This document shows, piece after piece, positions 8,516 to 16,893 of a stretch of 64,000 bases of DNA. Source of the DNA: Bacteroidaceae bacterium (GTDB taxonomy: Bacteria; Bacteroidota; Bacteroidia; Bacteroidales; Bacteroidaceae); assembly GCA_016280445.1 (NCBI GenBank), contig JAEEGS010000033.1:1-64000 (forward strand), in the 5' to 3' direction. The stretch's first letter is position 1. Each line of letters begins with the position of its first letter. Both the position numbers and the translations under genes were made by a program. The notes below the pieces were generated by a model that was not told the DNA's origin, did not search any database, and saw only the letters and a list, made by a program, of their open reading frames with translations.

Positions 8516-9865
8516 ATGAAGAGATTCTTTTTTCTGTTTTTTTTGATGATGGTCTGTCTCCTGTCGTGGGCACAGCCTAATTGGCGAGAGGTGATGGAGG
8601 TGATGGAGCGGGCTAATGCACACTTCATGGCAAAATACCCTGACCCGGGAAAGCCGACTTTCGTGAAGAAGGAGCGCCCGTCAAATCTATGGACACGGGG
8701 TGTATATTTTGAGGGACTGATGGCCTTGACGGAACTGGAATATCTGACGAAAGGGAAAATGTATGAACCTTACAGGAAATATATTCGAGATTGGGGAGAG
8801 GCGCACAAGTGGACACCGCGTAATGGCGTGACAACAAGGGATGCTGATGATTATTGTTGTTGTCAGACCTATCTGGACATGTATATGCACGAACTGGGTG
8901 TGAACTTGGAAGGGGGGGATGAAAAATCTGATGTTTCAGGGGAAAAGTTCGCTAAGGCTCATGCGGATTTTCTTGTGGATCATGCCGACATGGTGGTGCC
9001 AACGGTGGAGTGTATGGACAATGTCATAGCGGCACATGGAACACCGTGGGTGGCTGGAGGACAGACAAAGTCGGAGGGCAGCAATGGCGATTGGACATGG
9101 ATTGATGCCATCCAGATGGGGCTTCCGGTGTTGTCGAAATTGACCCGACTGTATCATTTTGAAGGTGATACAAATGCGTCGCGCTATGCAATACAGGGGT
9201 GGGCTATGTATGAAACTTCCCGTAATGAGATTGGAGGAGGACTTCTGAATGTGGAGGATAGCTTGTGGTGGAGAGACAAGGATTTTGTGCCTCCTTATAC
9301 GGAACCGAATGGAGAGGACTGCTATTGGAGTCGCGGTAATGGATGGGTGTATGCTGCGTTGGTGAGGGCGATGGATGCGATGCTTGTGGCGAAGGGGACG
9401 AAAGAACCACAATGTTGGGAGCCATTGGGTACTAAAAAGTGGAGAAATATAGGGGAAGATGCACACTTTTATGACTATAAAAATGATTATCTGGCCATGA
9501 CAGAGGCTTTGGTGAAGTGCCAGCGAAAGGATGGGTTCTGGAATGTTTCGCTTCATGATGAAAGCAACTATGGCGGTGTGGAACTGTCAGGCACGGCTTT
9601 ATTCATTTATGGCATGGCATGGGGAGTACGTCACGGCTATCTTCCGAAAAAGAAATATACTCCTATCATCTATCGTACTTGGGAGGCAATGATAAAGACT
9701 TGTCTTCATGAAGATGGTTTCCTGGGATATGTGCAAGGAACGGGTAAGGAACCGAAAGACTCGCAACCTGTGACTTATGAAAAAGAACCTGATTTTGACG
9801 ACTATGGTTTGGGTTGTTTTTTGTTGTGTGGCACAGAGGTGGCGCGATTAGTAATTGTCAATTAA
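8516..9865 (+). CDS. Unsaturated rhamnogalacturonyl hydrolase-like glycosidase (GH105)
   Basis: The start at 8516 gives 449 residues with a textbook signal peptide (MKRFFFLFFLMMVCLLSWAQ); the reading frame is open back to 8432 but a promoter lies in that extension. The protein has the (alpha/alpha)6 barrel features of GH88/GH105: an early NLWTRGVYFEGLMAL, WTWIDAIQMGLPVL, and DCYWSRGNGWVYAALVRAMD, then DGFWNVSLHD and ELSGTALFIYGMAWG. GH105 enzymes hydrolyse the unsaturated uronic acid left by pectin or rhamnogalacturonan lyases by hydrating its double bond. The signal peptide suggests a periplasmic site. GH2 and CE12 genes nearby support a pectin or rhamnogalacturonan role. Exact substrate is inferred. 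Confidence 0.8.
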   Translation: MKRFFFLFFLMMVCLLSWAQPNWREVMEVMERANAHFMAKYPDPGKPTFVKKERPSNLWTRGVYFEGLMALTELEYLTKGKMYEPYRKYIRDWGEAHKWTPRNGVTTRDADDYCCCQTYLDMYMHELGVNLEGGDEKSDVSGEKFAKAHADFLVDHADMVVPTVECMDNVIAAHGTPWVAGGQTKSEGSNGDWTWIDAIQMGLPVLSKLTRLYHFEGDTNASRYAIQGWAMYETSRNEIGGGLLNVEDSLWWRDKDFVPPYTEPNGEDCYWSRGNGWVYAALVRAMDAMLVAKGTKEPQCWEPLGTKKWRNIGEDAHFYDYKNDYLAMTEALVKCQRKDGFWNVSLHDESNYGGVELSGTALFIYGMAWGVRHGYLPKKKYTPIIYRTWEAMIKTCLHEDGFLGYVQGTGKEPKDSQPVTYEKEPDFDDYGLGCFLLCGTEVARLVIVN

Positions 9866-9877
9866 CGTAGTGGACAT

Positions 9878-10867
9878 ATGAAACCGTATGTGTTATATAT
9901 AATAATGTGTGTGTGTCTTGTGGCCTCGTGCTCTCAGGAAAAGAGGGCCAAGGGTAAGGTGACGGCGAAAGTACAGAGTGCGCCCTATGAGTTGCTTGTG
10001 GTGGCAGACAAGGAATGGTTGAAGACGGGGGCGGGGCAGACCTTGGTGGATGTGGTGGAAGCGCCGATTGATGGACTTCCGCAGGCGGAACCGAATTTTC
10101 GGGTGACGTACATCTATCCTGATGCTTTCGACGGAACATTTAAGACTTACGCTAATATTGTGAAGGTCCGGATTGGCAGGAAATACGTGGAAAAGGCAGG
10201 GATGGCGATGCAGTGTGATGTGTATGCTCAACCACAGGTGCTGCTCTATTTGGAGGCACCTGATGACAGGGCTTTTGTAGAATATGTGGAGAAGAATCGT
10301 GCTTTGATTCTCGAAAAATTAAACATGAACGAGTTTCAGCGTGAACGTGCTTTGTTGAGTAAGCATCATAATAAGATGGTGACGAACCAGGTGAAGAAAC
10401 TCTTTGGTGTCACACTTCATGCGCCTAAAAATATTGATGATTTCAAGAAAGGGGAGAACTTCCTTTGGGCTTCGGACAGCAAGCAGGAGTTTCGCCAGAA
10501 TGTGTGTGTATACACACTGCCGATGCAGGACATGACGATGGAACGTTTGGTGGAGGTGCGTGACTCAGTGATGCAGGTAAATATCCCTGGTGGCAGAGAA
10601 GACCAATGGATGGAAACTGACCCGCGAACGGTGTCGGCCAGTATGGTTCGGTTTGACGGCAAGGAGATTTTCTCTGTTCGTGGATTGTGGGACATGAAGA
10701 ATGCAGCTATGGGAGGTCCTTTTGTCTGCTATGTTTATCCCGATTATGCGCATAACAGCCTGCTAGTGGCAGAGGGTTTTGCTTTTGCTCCAGAAGAGAA
10801 GAAACGACTTATTGTCCGCCAGTTGGAGGCTGCGTTGCAAACCGTGAAATGGGAGGACTGGAAATAG
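9878..10867 (+). CDS. DUF4837 family lipoprotein
   Basis: This 329-residue protein starts with a lipoprotein signal peptide (hydrophobic run ending LVASCSQEK, lipobox Cys about residue 17). The body, beginning YELLVVADKEWLKTGAGQTL and including an FRVTYIYPDAFDGTFKTY segment, matches the Bacteroidota-specific DUF4837 family, whose function is not known. It follows the GH105 gene by 12 nt and likely shares its transcript. A weak 6-bp hairpin (TTTGGG/CCCAAA, 10881-10905) follows its stop. Confidence 0.75.
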   Translation: MKPYVLYIIMCVCLVASCSQEKRAKGKVTAKVQSAPYELLVVADKEWLKTGAGQTLVDVVEAPIDGLPQAEPNFRVTYIYPDAFDGTFKTYANIVKVRIGRKYVEKAGMAMQCDVYAQPQVLLYLEAPDDRAFVEYVEKNRALILEKLNMNEFQRERALLSKHHNKMVTNQVKKLFGVTLHAPKNIDDFKKGENFLWASDSKQEFRQNVCVYTLPMQDMTMERLVEVRDSVMQVNIPGGREDQWMETDPRTVSASMVRFDGKEIFSVRGLWDMKNAAMGGPFVCYVYPDYAHNSLLVAEGFAFAPEEKKRLIVRQLEAALQTVKWEDWK

Positions 10868-10926
10868 GTGTCTACTCACATTTGGGTACTATTTTCTAGC
10901 CCAAACATCATTTTCTCTACCTAAAA

Positions 10927-10959
10927 TTTGGTAAGTAAGGAAAAGTTTTCCTACTTTTG
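10927..10959 (+). promoter_or_regulatory. Strong promoter for the ferredoxin gene
   Basis: TTTG at 10927-10930, a 21-nt spacer and TACTTTTG at 10952-10959 form one of the best Bacteroidota promoters in the window. The leader is about 45 nt. Confidence 0.75.
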
Positions 10960-11012
10960 CACAGTCAAAAAGACAAAAGTGATTCTAATAATAAAATAAA
11001 AGAGTAAAGATT

Positions 11013-11186
11013 ATGGCTTACGTAATTAGCGACGATTGTGTAATGTGTGGAACTTGCGCAGGCGAGTGCCCATCTGGTGCTATCAGCGAAGGTGATGGCA
11101 AGTATGTAATTGATGCAGATGCTTGTGTGGACTGCGGTACTTGTGCCGATGCTTGTCCAGCAGGTGCTATTGCTCCAGGCGAGTGA
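11013..11186 (+). CDS. 2x[4Fe-4S] ferredoxin, 57 residues
   Basis: This short gene encodes a bacterial-type ferredoxin with both cluster motifs intact: CVMCGTCAGECP at about residues 9-20 and CVDCGTCADACP at about 38-49. Each gives three cysteines plus a distal CP, so two [4Fe-4S] clusters are expected. It is a soluble low-potential electron carrier, for example for pyruvate:ferredoxin oxidoreductase or hydrogenase in an anaerobe. It has its own strong promoter and a hairpin terminator, so it is a stand-alone gene dropped between the polysaccharide-degradation genes rather than part of them. Confidence 0.95.
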   Translation: MAYVISDDCVMCGTCAGECPSGAISEGDGKYVIDADACVDCGTCADACPAGAIAPGE

Positions 11187-11223
11187 TTGGCTGAAAAGTT
11201 AAAAATTACAAGTTAAAAACTAA

Positions 11224-11284
11224 AAAATTGCTACCGCAGCAGTGTGTCAAATGGTTGACATACAAGCGTGGTGGCAATTTTTTA
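11224..11284 (+). terminator. Compound hairpin terminator after ferredoxin
   Basis: An outer stem (AAAAATTGCTACC... against ...GTGGCAATTTTTT) encloses a perfect inner 6-bp hairpin (TGTCAA-ATGG-TTGACA, 11245-11260). A T-rich tract follows. It most likely terminates the ferredoxin transcript. Confidence 0.65.
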
Positions 11285-11317
11285 GTTTTTTTAGCTATAG
11301 TTTTTAGTTTTTTTTTG

Positions 11318-11325
11318 TACCTTCG
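11318..11325 (+). promoter_or_regulatory. Probable -7 box for the GH2 gene
   Basis: TACCTTCG is one base off TAnnTTTG and lies 24 nt before the GH2 start, in a T-rich region. Weak but well placed. Confidence 0.4.
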
Positions 11326-11348
11326 CCCCCGAATTCAACTAACTATTT

Positions 11349-14339
11349 ATGAAACCTACTTTTTATTGCCAAAAACTTATATGGGCATTAGCCTTTTGGG
11401 GTGTGTCATCATGCTTGTCGGCTCAGTCTATTGATTTGAGTGGTGAGTGGCAGTTCCAAATGGACAGAGAAAGCAGAGGTGTGGTCGACGGATGGTATAA
11501 GGCCGACTATCCATTGAATGATCGGATGACGCTTCCTGCGTCAATGCCTCAGCAGGGAAAGGGCGATGACATTAGTGTGAACACCCAGTGGGTGGGATCT
11601 CTCTATGATTCCAGTTATTTCTTCAATCCTTACATGAAGAAGTATAGGCAGCCAGGGAAGGATATGAAATTGCAGTTCTTCCTTACGCCAGACAAACACT
11701 ATGTGGGAAAAGCATGGTACAAGAAGGTTGTGATGCTGCCTGAGAGTGATGCTGTGCCGATGTATACACTCTATCTTGAACGTCCTCATATCACAACGGC
11801 AGTGTGGGTGAATGGTGAAAAAGTGAATGAGGGGCTGCGCTCGCTTTCTGTACCACACGAGTATTATCTCTATGGCTTGTTGAAGCCAGGAGAGAACACT
11901 ATTGCCATCTGTGTGGATAATGACCCGGAAACGGTGAAAGTGGGACAAGATTCTCACTCGGTGACAGACCAGACACAGGGTGACTGGAACGGCATTGTGG
12001 GGAAAATGGAACTGAGGCCATTTAATCTCATTGACTATGTGGCTGTTTATCCAGATGTTGACACTAAAACCGCTCGGGTACACCTGGAGATGCTTGATTG
12101 TTCCCCGAAAAGGAAGGTGACGGTCACGCTAAAAGCCACAGCATTCAACACTGATAAGCACCACACCGTAGCAAGCAAACCTGTGGAAGTGACACTCGAT
12201 AACTCGAAATCGGTGCCGCTTGACGTCACACTGTCTATGGGTGATGGCATGTTGTTGTGGGATGAATTCCTGCCGCAATTATATCGTCTTGAGGTGGAAG
12301 TGAAGACAAAGGATGGTGCTGTCAGCCGCAAGGAGACGGTCTTCGGTATGCGCAAGATGGAGATACGGGATAAGATGTTTTATGTGAATGGTCGCAAGAC
12401 CGTTCTGCGTGGTACTGTTGAAAACTGCGATTTTCCCAACACGGGCTATCCTCCCATGGATGTGGAGTCTTGGATGAAACTTTTCAAGACCTGTAAGGCT
12501 TATGGCCTTAATCACATACGTTTCCACTCCTATTGTCCGCCAGAGGCAGCATTCCTCGCTGCTGATATGACAGGTTTCTATCTTCAGCCTGAAGGTCCCT
12601 CTTGGCCAAACCACGGCGTGAAGTTGGGACGAGGCGAACCCATTGATACTTATTTGATGGAAGAAAGTGTAGCTATTACCAATGAATATGGCAATCATCC
12701 TTCCTTTACGTTCTTCGCCTTTGGCAACGAACCTGCCGGCAATTGGGTGAAGTGGTCGACAGAGCATGTGGCTAAAATGAAGGCACATGACCCCCGCCAT
12801 CTTTATTGTGGCTTTTCTGTTGGAGGCGGTTGGGCATGGCAACCAGGTAGTGAGTTCGCAGTGAAAGCAGGTGCGCGTGGCTTGAATGAATGGATGACTC
12901 GCCGCCCCGAATCAATCGTGAATTTTGAGAGGAACATCACTACATACAACGGGAAGGATATGCCGAACACCACAATCACCATGCCGTTTGTGAGTCATGA
13001 GACAGGACAATGGTGCGCTTTCCCGAATTTCGACGAAATAGACAAGTATATAGGAGTGAATAAGGCTAAAAACTTCGAGATTTTCCGTGATTTGCTGAAC
13101 GATAACGGGATGGCATCTCGGGCACATGATTTCATGATGGCATCGGGCAAGCTGCAGGCACTCTGCTATAAGGCTGAGATAGAGCGCACATTGCGTACGC
13201 CGAATTACGCGGGCTTCCAACTCCTGTCGCTCAATGATTATTCAGGGCAGGGAACAGCGCTTGTAGGTGTGACGGACGTGTTCTTCGACAACAAAGGCTA
13301 TATTTCAGACCGTGAATTCCGCGAGTTTTGTTCGCCCATCGTCCCGTTGGCAAGATTGCCAAAGTTCACTTATCAGGCCAATGAGACGTTTGAGGCTGAT
13401 GTGGAATTGAGCCAATTCTCTGATAAGGAACTGAAGAACGTGACTCCGCATTGGATGCTCAGCTATGCCAAACAGACCTTTTCGAGAGAGAACGAGATAT
13501 ATGCAGCAGGAGATTTTCCCACACAAGACCTACCGATAGGTTGCAATATAGAGCTGGGAAAGATTGCAGTTCCACTCCAGAAGGTTACGGAACCGACGAA
13601 GATGACATTGACTGTCACCATTCCTGGTACGGATGCCCAGAACCATTGGGACATTTGGGTGTATCCTGCTCCCCAAACAGGGCAGGTGAAGTATGACAAG
13701 AAACTATATCCGGAGAACGTTTATGTGACAGATTCACTTGACGAAAAGGCTATGAAGACGTTGCAAAAAGGAGGGAATGTGCTTATTTGCGCTGCGGGTA
13801 AGGTCACTTATGGCAAGGAGGTCGTGCAGCAGTTTACTCCAGTGTTTTGGAACACCTCATGGTTCAAGATGCGCCCACCGCATACCACAGGCATTTTTGT
13901 GGAGAACACCCATTCCATTTTCGAACTCTTTCCCACCGATTATCATTCCGACATGCAGTGGTGGGAACTTGTCAACCGCGCGCAGGTCATGCAGTTTACT
14001 GACTTCCCTGCCGATTTCCAACCTCTTGTGCAAAGTATAGACACATGGTTTGTCTCGCGCAAGATAGGCATGCTCTTTGAGGCAAATGTGGGTAAAGGAA
14101 AACTTGTGATGACCACTATGGACATCACACGCAACCTCGAAACTCGCATCGTGGCGCGCCAGATGCGGGAGTCCATTCTTCATTATATGCAGTCGGATAA
14201 GTTTAATCCGCAGTGGACCATCGATGCTCAACTTGTGTCCGACCTCTTTACGAAAGTGGCGGGTGAGGTGGATATGTACACTAATGACTCGCCTGATGAG
14301 CTTAATCCAGCATTGGATAATTCCATTAAGACTCAATAA
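11349..14339 (+). CDS. Secreted glycoside hydrolase family 2 enzyme (beta-galactosidase-like)
   Basis: The 996-residue protein has a signal peptide (about residues 1-25, ending SCLSAQS) followed by the GH2 N-terminal sugar-binding fold (IDLSGEWQFQMD; ITTAVWVNGEKV), an Ig-like domain, and a TIM barrel from about residue 330 (FYVNGRKTVLRGT). The acid/base Glu is visible in FAFGNEPAG (about E461) and the probable nucleophile in SHETGQW (about E551). A long C-terminal region of about 350 residues is less typical. GH2 enzymes of this size cleave beta-galactose, beta-glucuronic acid or related sugars; with GH105 and CE12 next door, a rhamnogalacturonan side chain is likely. Linkage specificity cannot be read from sequence alone. 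Confidence 0.85.
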   Translation: MKPTFYCQKLIWALAFWGVSSCLSAQSIDLSGEWQFQMDRESRGVVDGWYKADYPLNDRMTLPASMPQQGKGDDISVNTQWVGSLYDSSYFFNPYMKKYRQPGKDMKLQFFLTPDKHYVGKAWYKKVVMLPESDAVPMYTLYLERPHITTAVWVNGEKVNEGLRSLSVPHEYYLYGLLKPGENTIAICVDNDPETVKVGQDSHSVTDQTQGDWNGIVGKMELRPFNLIDYVAVYPDVDTKTARVHLEMLDCSPKRKVTVTLKATAFNTDKHHTVASKPVEVTLDNSKSVPLDVTLSMGDGMLLWDEFLPQLYRLEVEVKTKDGAVSRKETVFGMRKMEIRDKMFYVNGRKTVLRGTVENCDFPNTGYPPMDVESWMKLFKTCKAYGLNHIRFHSYCPPEAAFLAADMTGFYLQPEGPSWPNHGVKLGRGEPIDTYLMEESVAITNEYGNHPSFTFFAFGNEPAGNWVKWSTEHVAKMKAHDPRHLYCGFSVGGGWAWQPGSEFAVKAGARGLNEWMTRRPESIVNFERNITTYNGKDMPNTTITMPFVSHETGQWCAFPNFDEIDKYIGVNKAKNFEIFRDLLNDNGMASRAHDFMMASGKLQALCYKAEIERTLRTPNYAGFQLLSLNDYSGQGTALVGVTDVFFDNKGYISDREFREFCSPIVPLARLPKFTYQANETFEADVELSQFSDKELKNVTPHWMLSYAKQTFSRENEIYAAGDFPTQDLPIGCNIELGKIAVPLQKVTEPTKMTLTVTIPGTDAQNHWDIWVYPAPQTGQVKYDKKLYPENVYVTDSLDEKAMKTLQKGGNVLICAAGKVTYGKEVVQQFTPVFWNTSWFKMRPPHTTGIFVENTHSIFELFPTDYHSDMQWWELVNRAQVMQFTDFPADFQPLVQSIDTWFVSRKIGMLFEANVGKGKLVMTTMDITRNLETRIVARQMRESILHYMQSDKFNPQWTIDAQLVSDLFTKVAGEVDMYTNDSPDELNPALDNSIKTQ

Positions 14340-14345
14340 AAGATC

Positions 14346-15650
14346 ATGAAGCAAACAATCATATTTCTTCTGTGTGCAGTGATTTCATTGCAATCCCTTC
14401 AAGCACAAACCTACTCGTTTGATGGTCGTGACAAGACTGCTGTCCAAGTAAAGCCAGACGATGTCTTCACCCCTGCACGAGGGTATGGTTACGACTTTCT
14501 GGCTGTCATTGAGGAAGCGAAGAAAGCTCAGAACGATACGTTTCATCTCTCAGATGGCATTTTTTATTTCTCATGTGCTCTTCCTGATGGGAACTATCGT
14601 GTCACGGTCACTTTGGGTTCCAAGAAGGTCAAGGGTAGTACCACTATTAGGGCTGAGTCCCGTAGACTTTTTGTACAGAATGCTGTGACGAAGAAGGGGG
14701 AGTTCAAGTCTTATTCCTTTGTTGTCAATAAGCGCAACACCACAATTGTGATGCCCGACGGGAAGACGGATCGTGTGCGTATCAAGAAACGTGAGGAAAC
14801 GAAAATGAACTGGGATGATAAACTGACCATTGAGGTGAATGGTGACGCTCCCGCACTTTCTTCCGTCAAGATAGAGCCGGCCAACGACGTGCCAACGCTT
14901 TGGTTGTGTGGTAATTCCACGGTTGTGGACCAAGACTGTGAACCTTGGGCCTCGTGGGGGCAGATGATAACACGGTGGTTCACCGACCAAGTGGCTGTGG
15001 CCAATTATGCGGAAAGTGGTGAGACAGCTACATCTTTCATTGGTGCTGGACGATTGAAGAAGATTGTTTCACTAATGAAACCAGGTGATTATATTTTCAT
15101 GGAGTTTGGACATAATGACCAGAAGGAGAAGCGTCCTGGCAGTGGGGCTTTCTACAATTATGCTTATGCCCTCAAGCAGTTTGTTGACGAGGCTCGTTCA
15201 AAAGGAGTCACTCCGATCTTTATTACTCCCACGCAACGTCGCTCTTTCGACAAAGAAGGTAAGATCCAGGAAACTCATGCTAATTATCCTGAGGCGATGC
15301 GCTGGGTGGCTAAAGATCTTGGCGTGCAAGTGATAGAACTGCACGACATGACGCGCATGTTTTATGAGACTTTGGGAGTGGAAGGGAGCAAGCATGCTTT
15401 GGTGCATTATCCTGCAGGCACTTATCCAGGACAAGCCAAGGCGTTTGAGGACAATACCCACTTCAATCCTTATGGTGCTTATGAGATTTCCAAAATGGTG
15501 GTGATGGGCATGAAGCAACTAGACCTTCCCGTTCTTCAGCATCTTCGTGGCGATTTCGAACTTTTTTCTCCTTCTGAGCCCGATGACTGGAAGGTTTTCC
15601 ATTGGAATGATAGCCCTTTCATCGATATTGTAAAACCTGACGGTAACTGA
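14346..15650 (+). CDS. Rhamnogalacturonan acetylesterase-like SGNH hydrolase (CE12)
   Basis: This 434-residue protein has a signal peptide (MKQTIIFLLCAVISLQSLQAQ), an N-terminal galactose-binding-like domain (about 25-180) and a C-terminal SGNH esterase domain. Catalytic blocks are visible: block I as GNSTVVDQ (Ser about 191; Asn replaces the usual Asp of GDS), block III as FGHNDQ, and block V as DNTHFN (Asp about 369, His about 372). CE12 enzymes remove acetyl groups from rhamnogalacturonan, clearing the way for lyases and glycosidases. Only 6 nt separate it from the GH2 gene, so the two are cotranscribed. Confidence 0.85.
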   Translation: MKQTIIFLLCAVISLQSLQAQTYSFDGRDKTAVQVKPDDVFTPARGYGYDFLAVIEEAKKAQNDTFHLSDGIFYFSCALPDGNYRVTVTLGSKKVKGSTTIRAESRRLFVQNAVTKKGEFKSYSFVVNKRNTTIVMPDGKTDRVRIKKREETKMNWDDKLTIEVNGDAPALSSVKIEPANDVPTLWLCGNSTVVDQDCEPWASWGQMITRWFTDQVAVANYAESGETATSFIGAGRLKKIVSLMKPGDYIFMEFGHNDQKEKRPGSGAFYNYAYALKQFVDEARSKGVTPIFITPTQRRSFDKEGKIQETHANYPEAMRWVAKDLGVQVIELHDMTRMFYETLGVEGSKHALVHYPAGTYPGQAKAFEDNTHFNPYGAYEISKMVVMGMKQLDLPVLQHLRGDFELFSPSEPDDWKVFHWNDSPFIDIVKPDGN

Positions 15651-15759
15651 TGGAAAAGAGACGAAAATAGAACCGTCGTTTCGAATGAATAGGCACTGGG
15701 GAAATGAATAAATAGGTAACGGAAGTTTCAATTCACAGGAAACGCCGTTGCCACGAGCG

Positions 15760-15805
15760 TACTGGTAGAGAACTCGGGGAGAGTTCTATGCCAGTATTTT
15801 TTTTT
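15760..15805 (+). terminator. Strong terminator before the capsule locus
   Basis: TACTGG...AGAACTC-ggg-GAG..AGTTCT...CCAGTA forms a long stem (15760-15796), followed by nine or more T residues. It separates the CE12 transcript from the capsule promoter. Confidence 0.8.
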
Positions 15806-15816
15806 GCTAATTTTTG

Positions 15817-15847
15817 TTTGCTTTTCTAAGTTTTTTCCGTAAATTTG
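15817..15847 (+). promoter_or_regulatory. Capsule locus promoter
   Basis: TTTG (15817-15820), a 19-nt spacer and TAAATTTG (15840-15847) form a Bacteroidota promoter just after the terminator. Transcription should start near 15854, giving a leader of about 200 nt before the Wza-like gene. Confidence 0.65.
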
Positions 15848-15853
15848 ACGAAT

Positions 15854-16053
15854 ATTTGTAAAAAAGCATCCTGAAAAGATGGCTTTTAATAGTGTAATTC
15901 CAAGGGGAAGAACCTCTAACACGCTGACAAACACGCTTCTACGAAAAGAGGGGTGAAGTAAAGGTGTGTACCTTCCCTAAAATGGCCAATTGTGCGCATT
16001 CTCCTTCAAAAGGTGAGTGTGTAGCCTTTTTGAAAAGTTAAAAAATATTAAAT
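15854..16053 (+). promoter_or_regulatory. Structured 200-nt capsule leader
   Basis: No gene is present. Two hairpins are visible: AAAAGCATC/GATGGCTTTT near 15861-15888, and TTCAAAAGG ... CCTTTTTGAA near 16006-16034, the second just before the start codon and followed by A/T-rich sequence. In Bacteroides, UpxY antiterminators act on long capsule leaders of this kind; here the only UpxY gene is 35 kb away at the far end of the locus. Regulation by it is inferred. Confidence 0.45.
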
Positions 16054-16830
16054 ATGAAAAGAAAGCTTCTCCTTTTGGGGACGGTCGTTGTGACTGTGCT
16101 GACTATGTTGAGCTCTTGCTCCACACCGAAGGACATTGCCTATTTCCAAGACTTTAATATGGGCAAGTCTATTATGGTGCAGAATCCTGTTGAAATAAAG
16201 TTCAAAGCTGATGACGAGATTCGTATCTCAGTGAGTTCGGGAAAACCAGAACTCGATGCTCAGTTTAGTCTTAAATCAAGCAGTTCAGGTAGTGGAGATG
16301 AAGGTTCTCGTTATACGATTGACACAGAAGGGTATATACGTTTTCCGATGCTTGGAAAGATTCACGTGGCTGGTCTGAACCGTCAGGAACTGCAGGAAGT
16401 GATTCGTGATGAAATCATGGCAAGAGGACTGATTCGCGACCCGATTGTGACGGTGGATTACTCGAATCTGTATGTCATCATTTTGGGAGATGTGGGAACG
16501 GGACGTGTTCAGATAGATCGTGATAAATTTACTATCTTGGATGCTATTGGTTCTTCGGGTGACTTGCATATTACAGGACAGCGCACGAATGTGAAGGTGA
16601 TTCGTGAGAATTATGGAAAAAAGACGGTGTATGAAGTGAATCTATGTTCTGCTGAAGATTTGTACGCTTCTCCAGTGTATTATTTACAGCAAAATGACGT
16701 GATTTATGTGGAGATGAACAAGAAGGAGAAGAGAAACTCAACGGTGATGGGTAACTCGACTGTTCAGCCTTCCTTCTGGATGGGTTTGGCGACTTTCATC
16801 GTGTCAGCCCTGTCGTGGTTTAATAAATAA
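16054..16830 (+). CDS. Capsule export lipoprotein, Wza/EpsA-like
   Basis: The 258-residue protein has a lipoprotein signal (TVLTMLSSCSTPKDIAYFQDF) and the polysaccharide biosynthesis/export layout: a Poly_export domain (KADDEIRISVSSGKPELDAQF, then YTIDTEGYIRFPMLGKIHVAGL) and an SLBB-like domain (YVIILGDVGTGRVQIDRDKFTILDAI). The C-terminal hydrophobic stretch (WMGLATFIVSALSWFNK) may insert in the outer membrane. Such proteins form the outer membrane export channel and pair with the Wzc-like kinase, which is the next gene. It is the first gene after the leader. Confidence 0.88.
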   Translation: MKRKLLLLGTVVVTVLTMLSSCSTPKDIAYFQDFNMGKSIMVQNPVEIKFKADDEIRISVSSGKPELDAQFSLKSSSSGSGDEGSRYTIDTEGYIRFPMLGKIHVAGLNRQELQEVIRDEIMARGLIRDPIVTVDYSNLYVIILGDVGTGRVQIDRDKFTILDAIGSSGDLHITGQRTNVKVIRENYGKKTVYEVNLCSAEDLYASPVYYLQQNDVIYVEMNKKEKRNSTVMGNSTVQPSFWMGLATFIVSALSWFNK

Positions 16831-16857
16831 CCCCCTCATCTCCAACCTCTCTCCTTC

Positions 16858-16885
16858 AATTATCAATTACCAATTATCAATTATC
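16858..16885 (+). repeat. Heptamer tandem repeat before the wzc-like start
   Basis: Four copies of AATTATC (second copy AATTACC) run head to tail and are followed by AATTT; the start codon is 8 nt after the last unit. Such repeats can change copy number by slippage and so alter the spacing or translation of the kinase gene. Confidence 0.75.
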
Positions 16886-16893
16886 AATTTAAC

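Noticed and set aside
16831-16857. CT-rich stretch as a remnant of the GC-rich palindrome found in GH95
   Set aside because: Only loose similarity and no inverted repeat.
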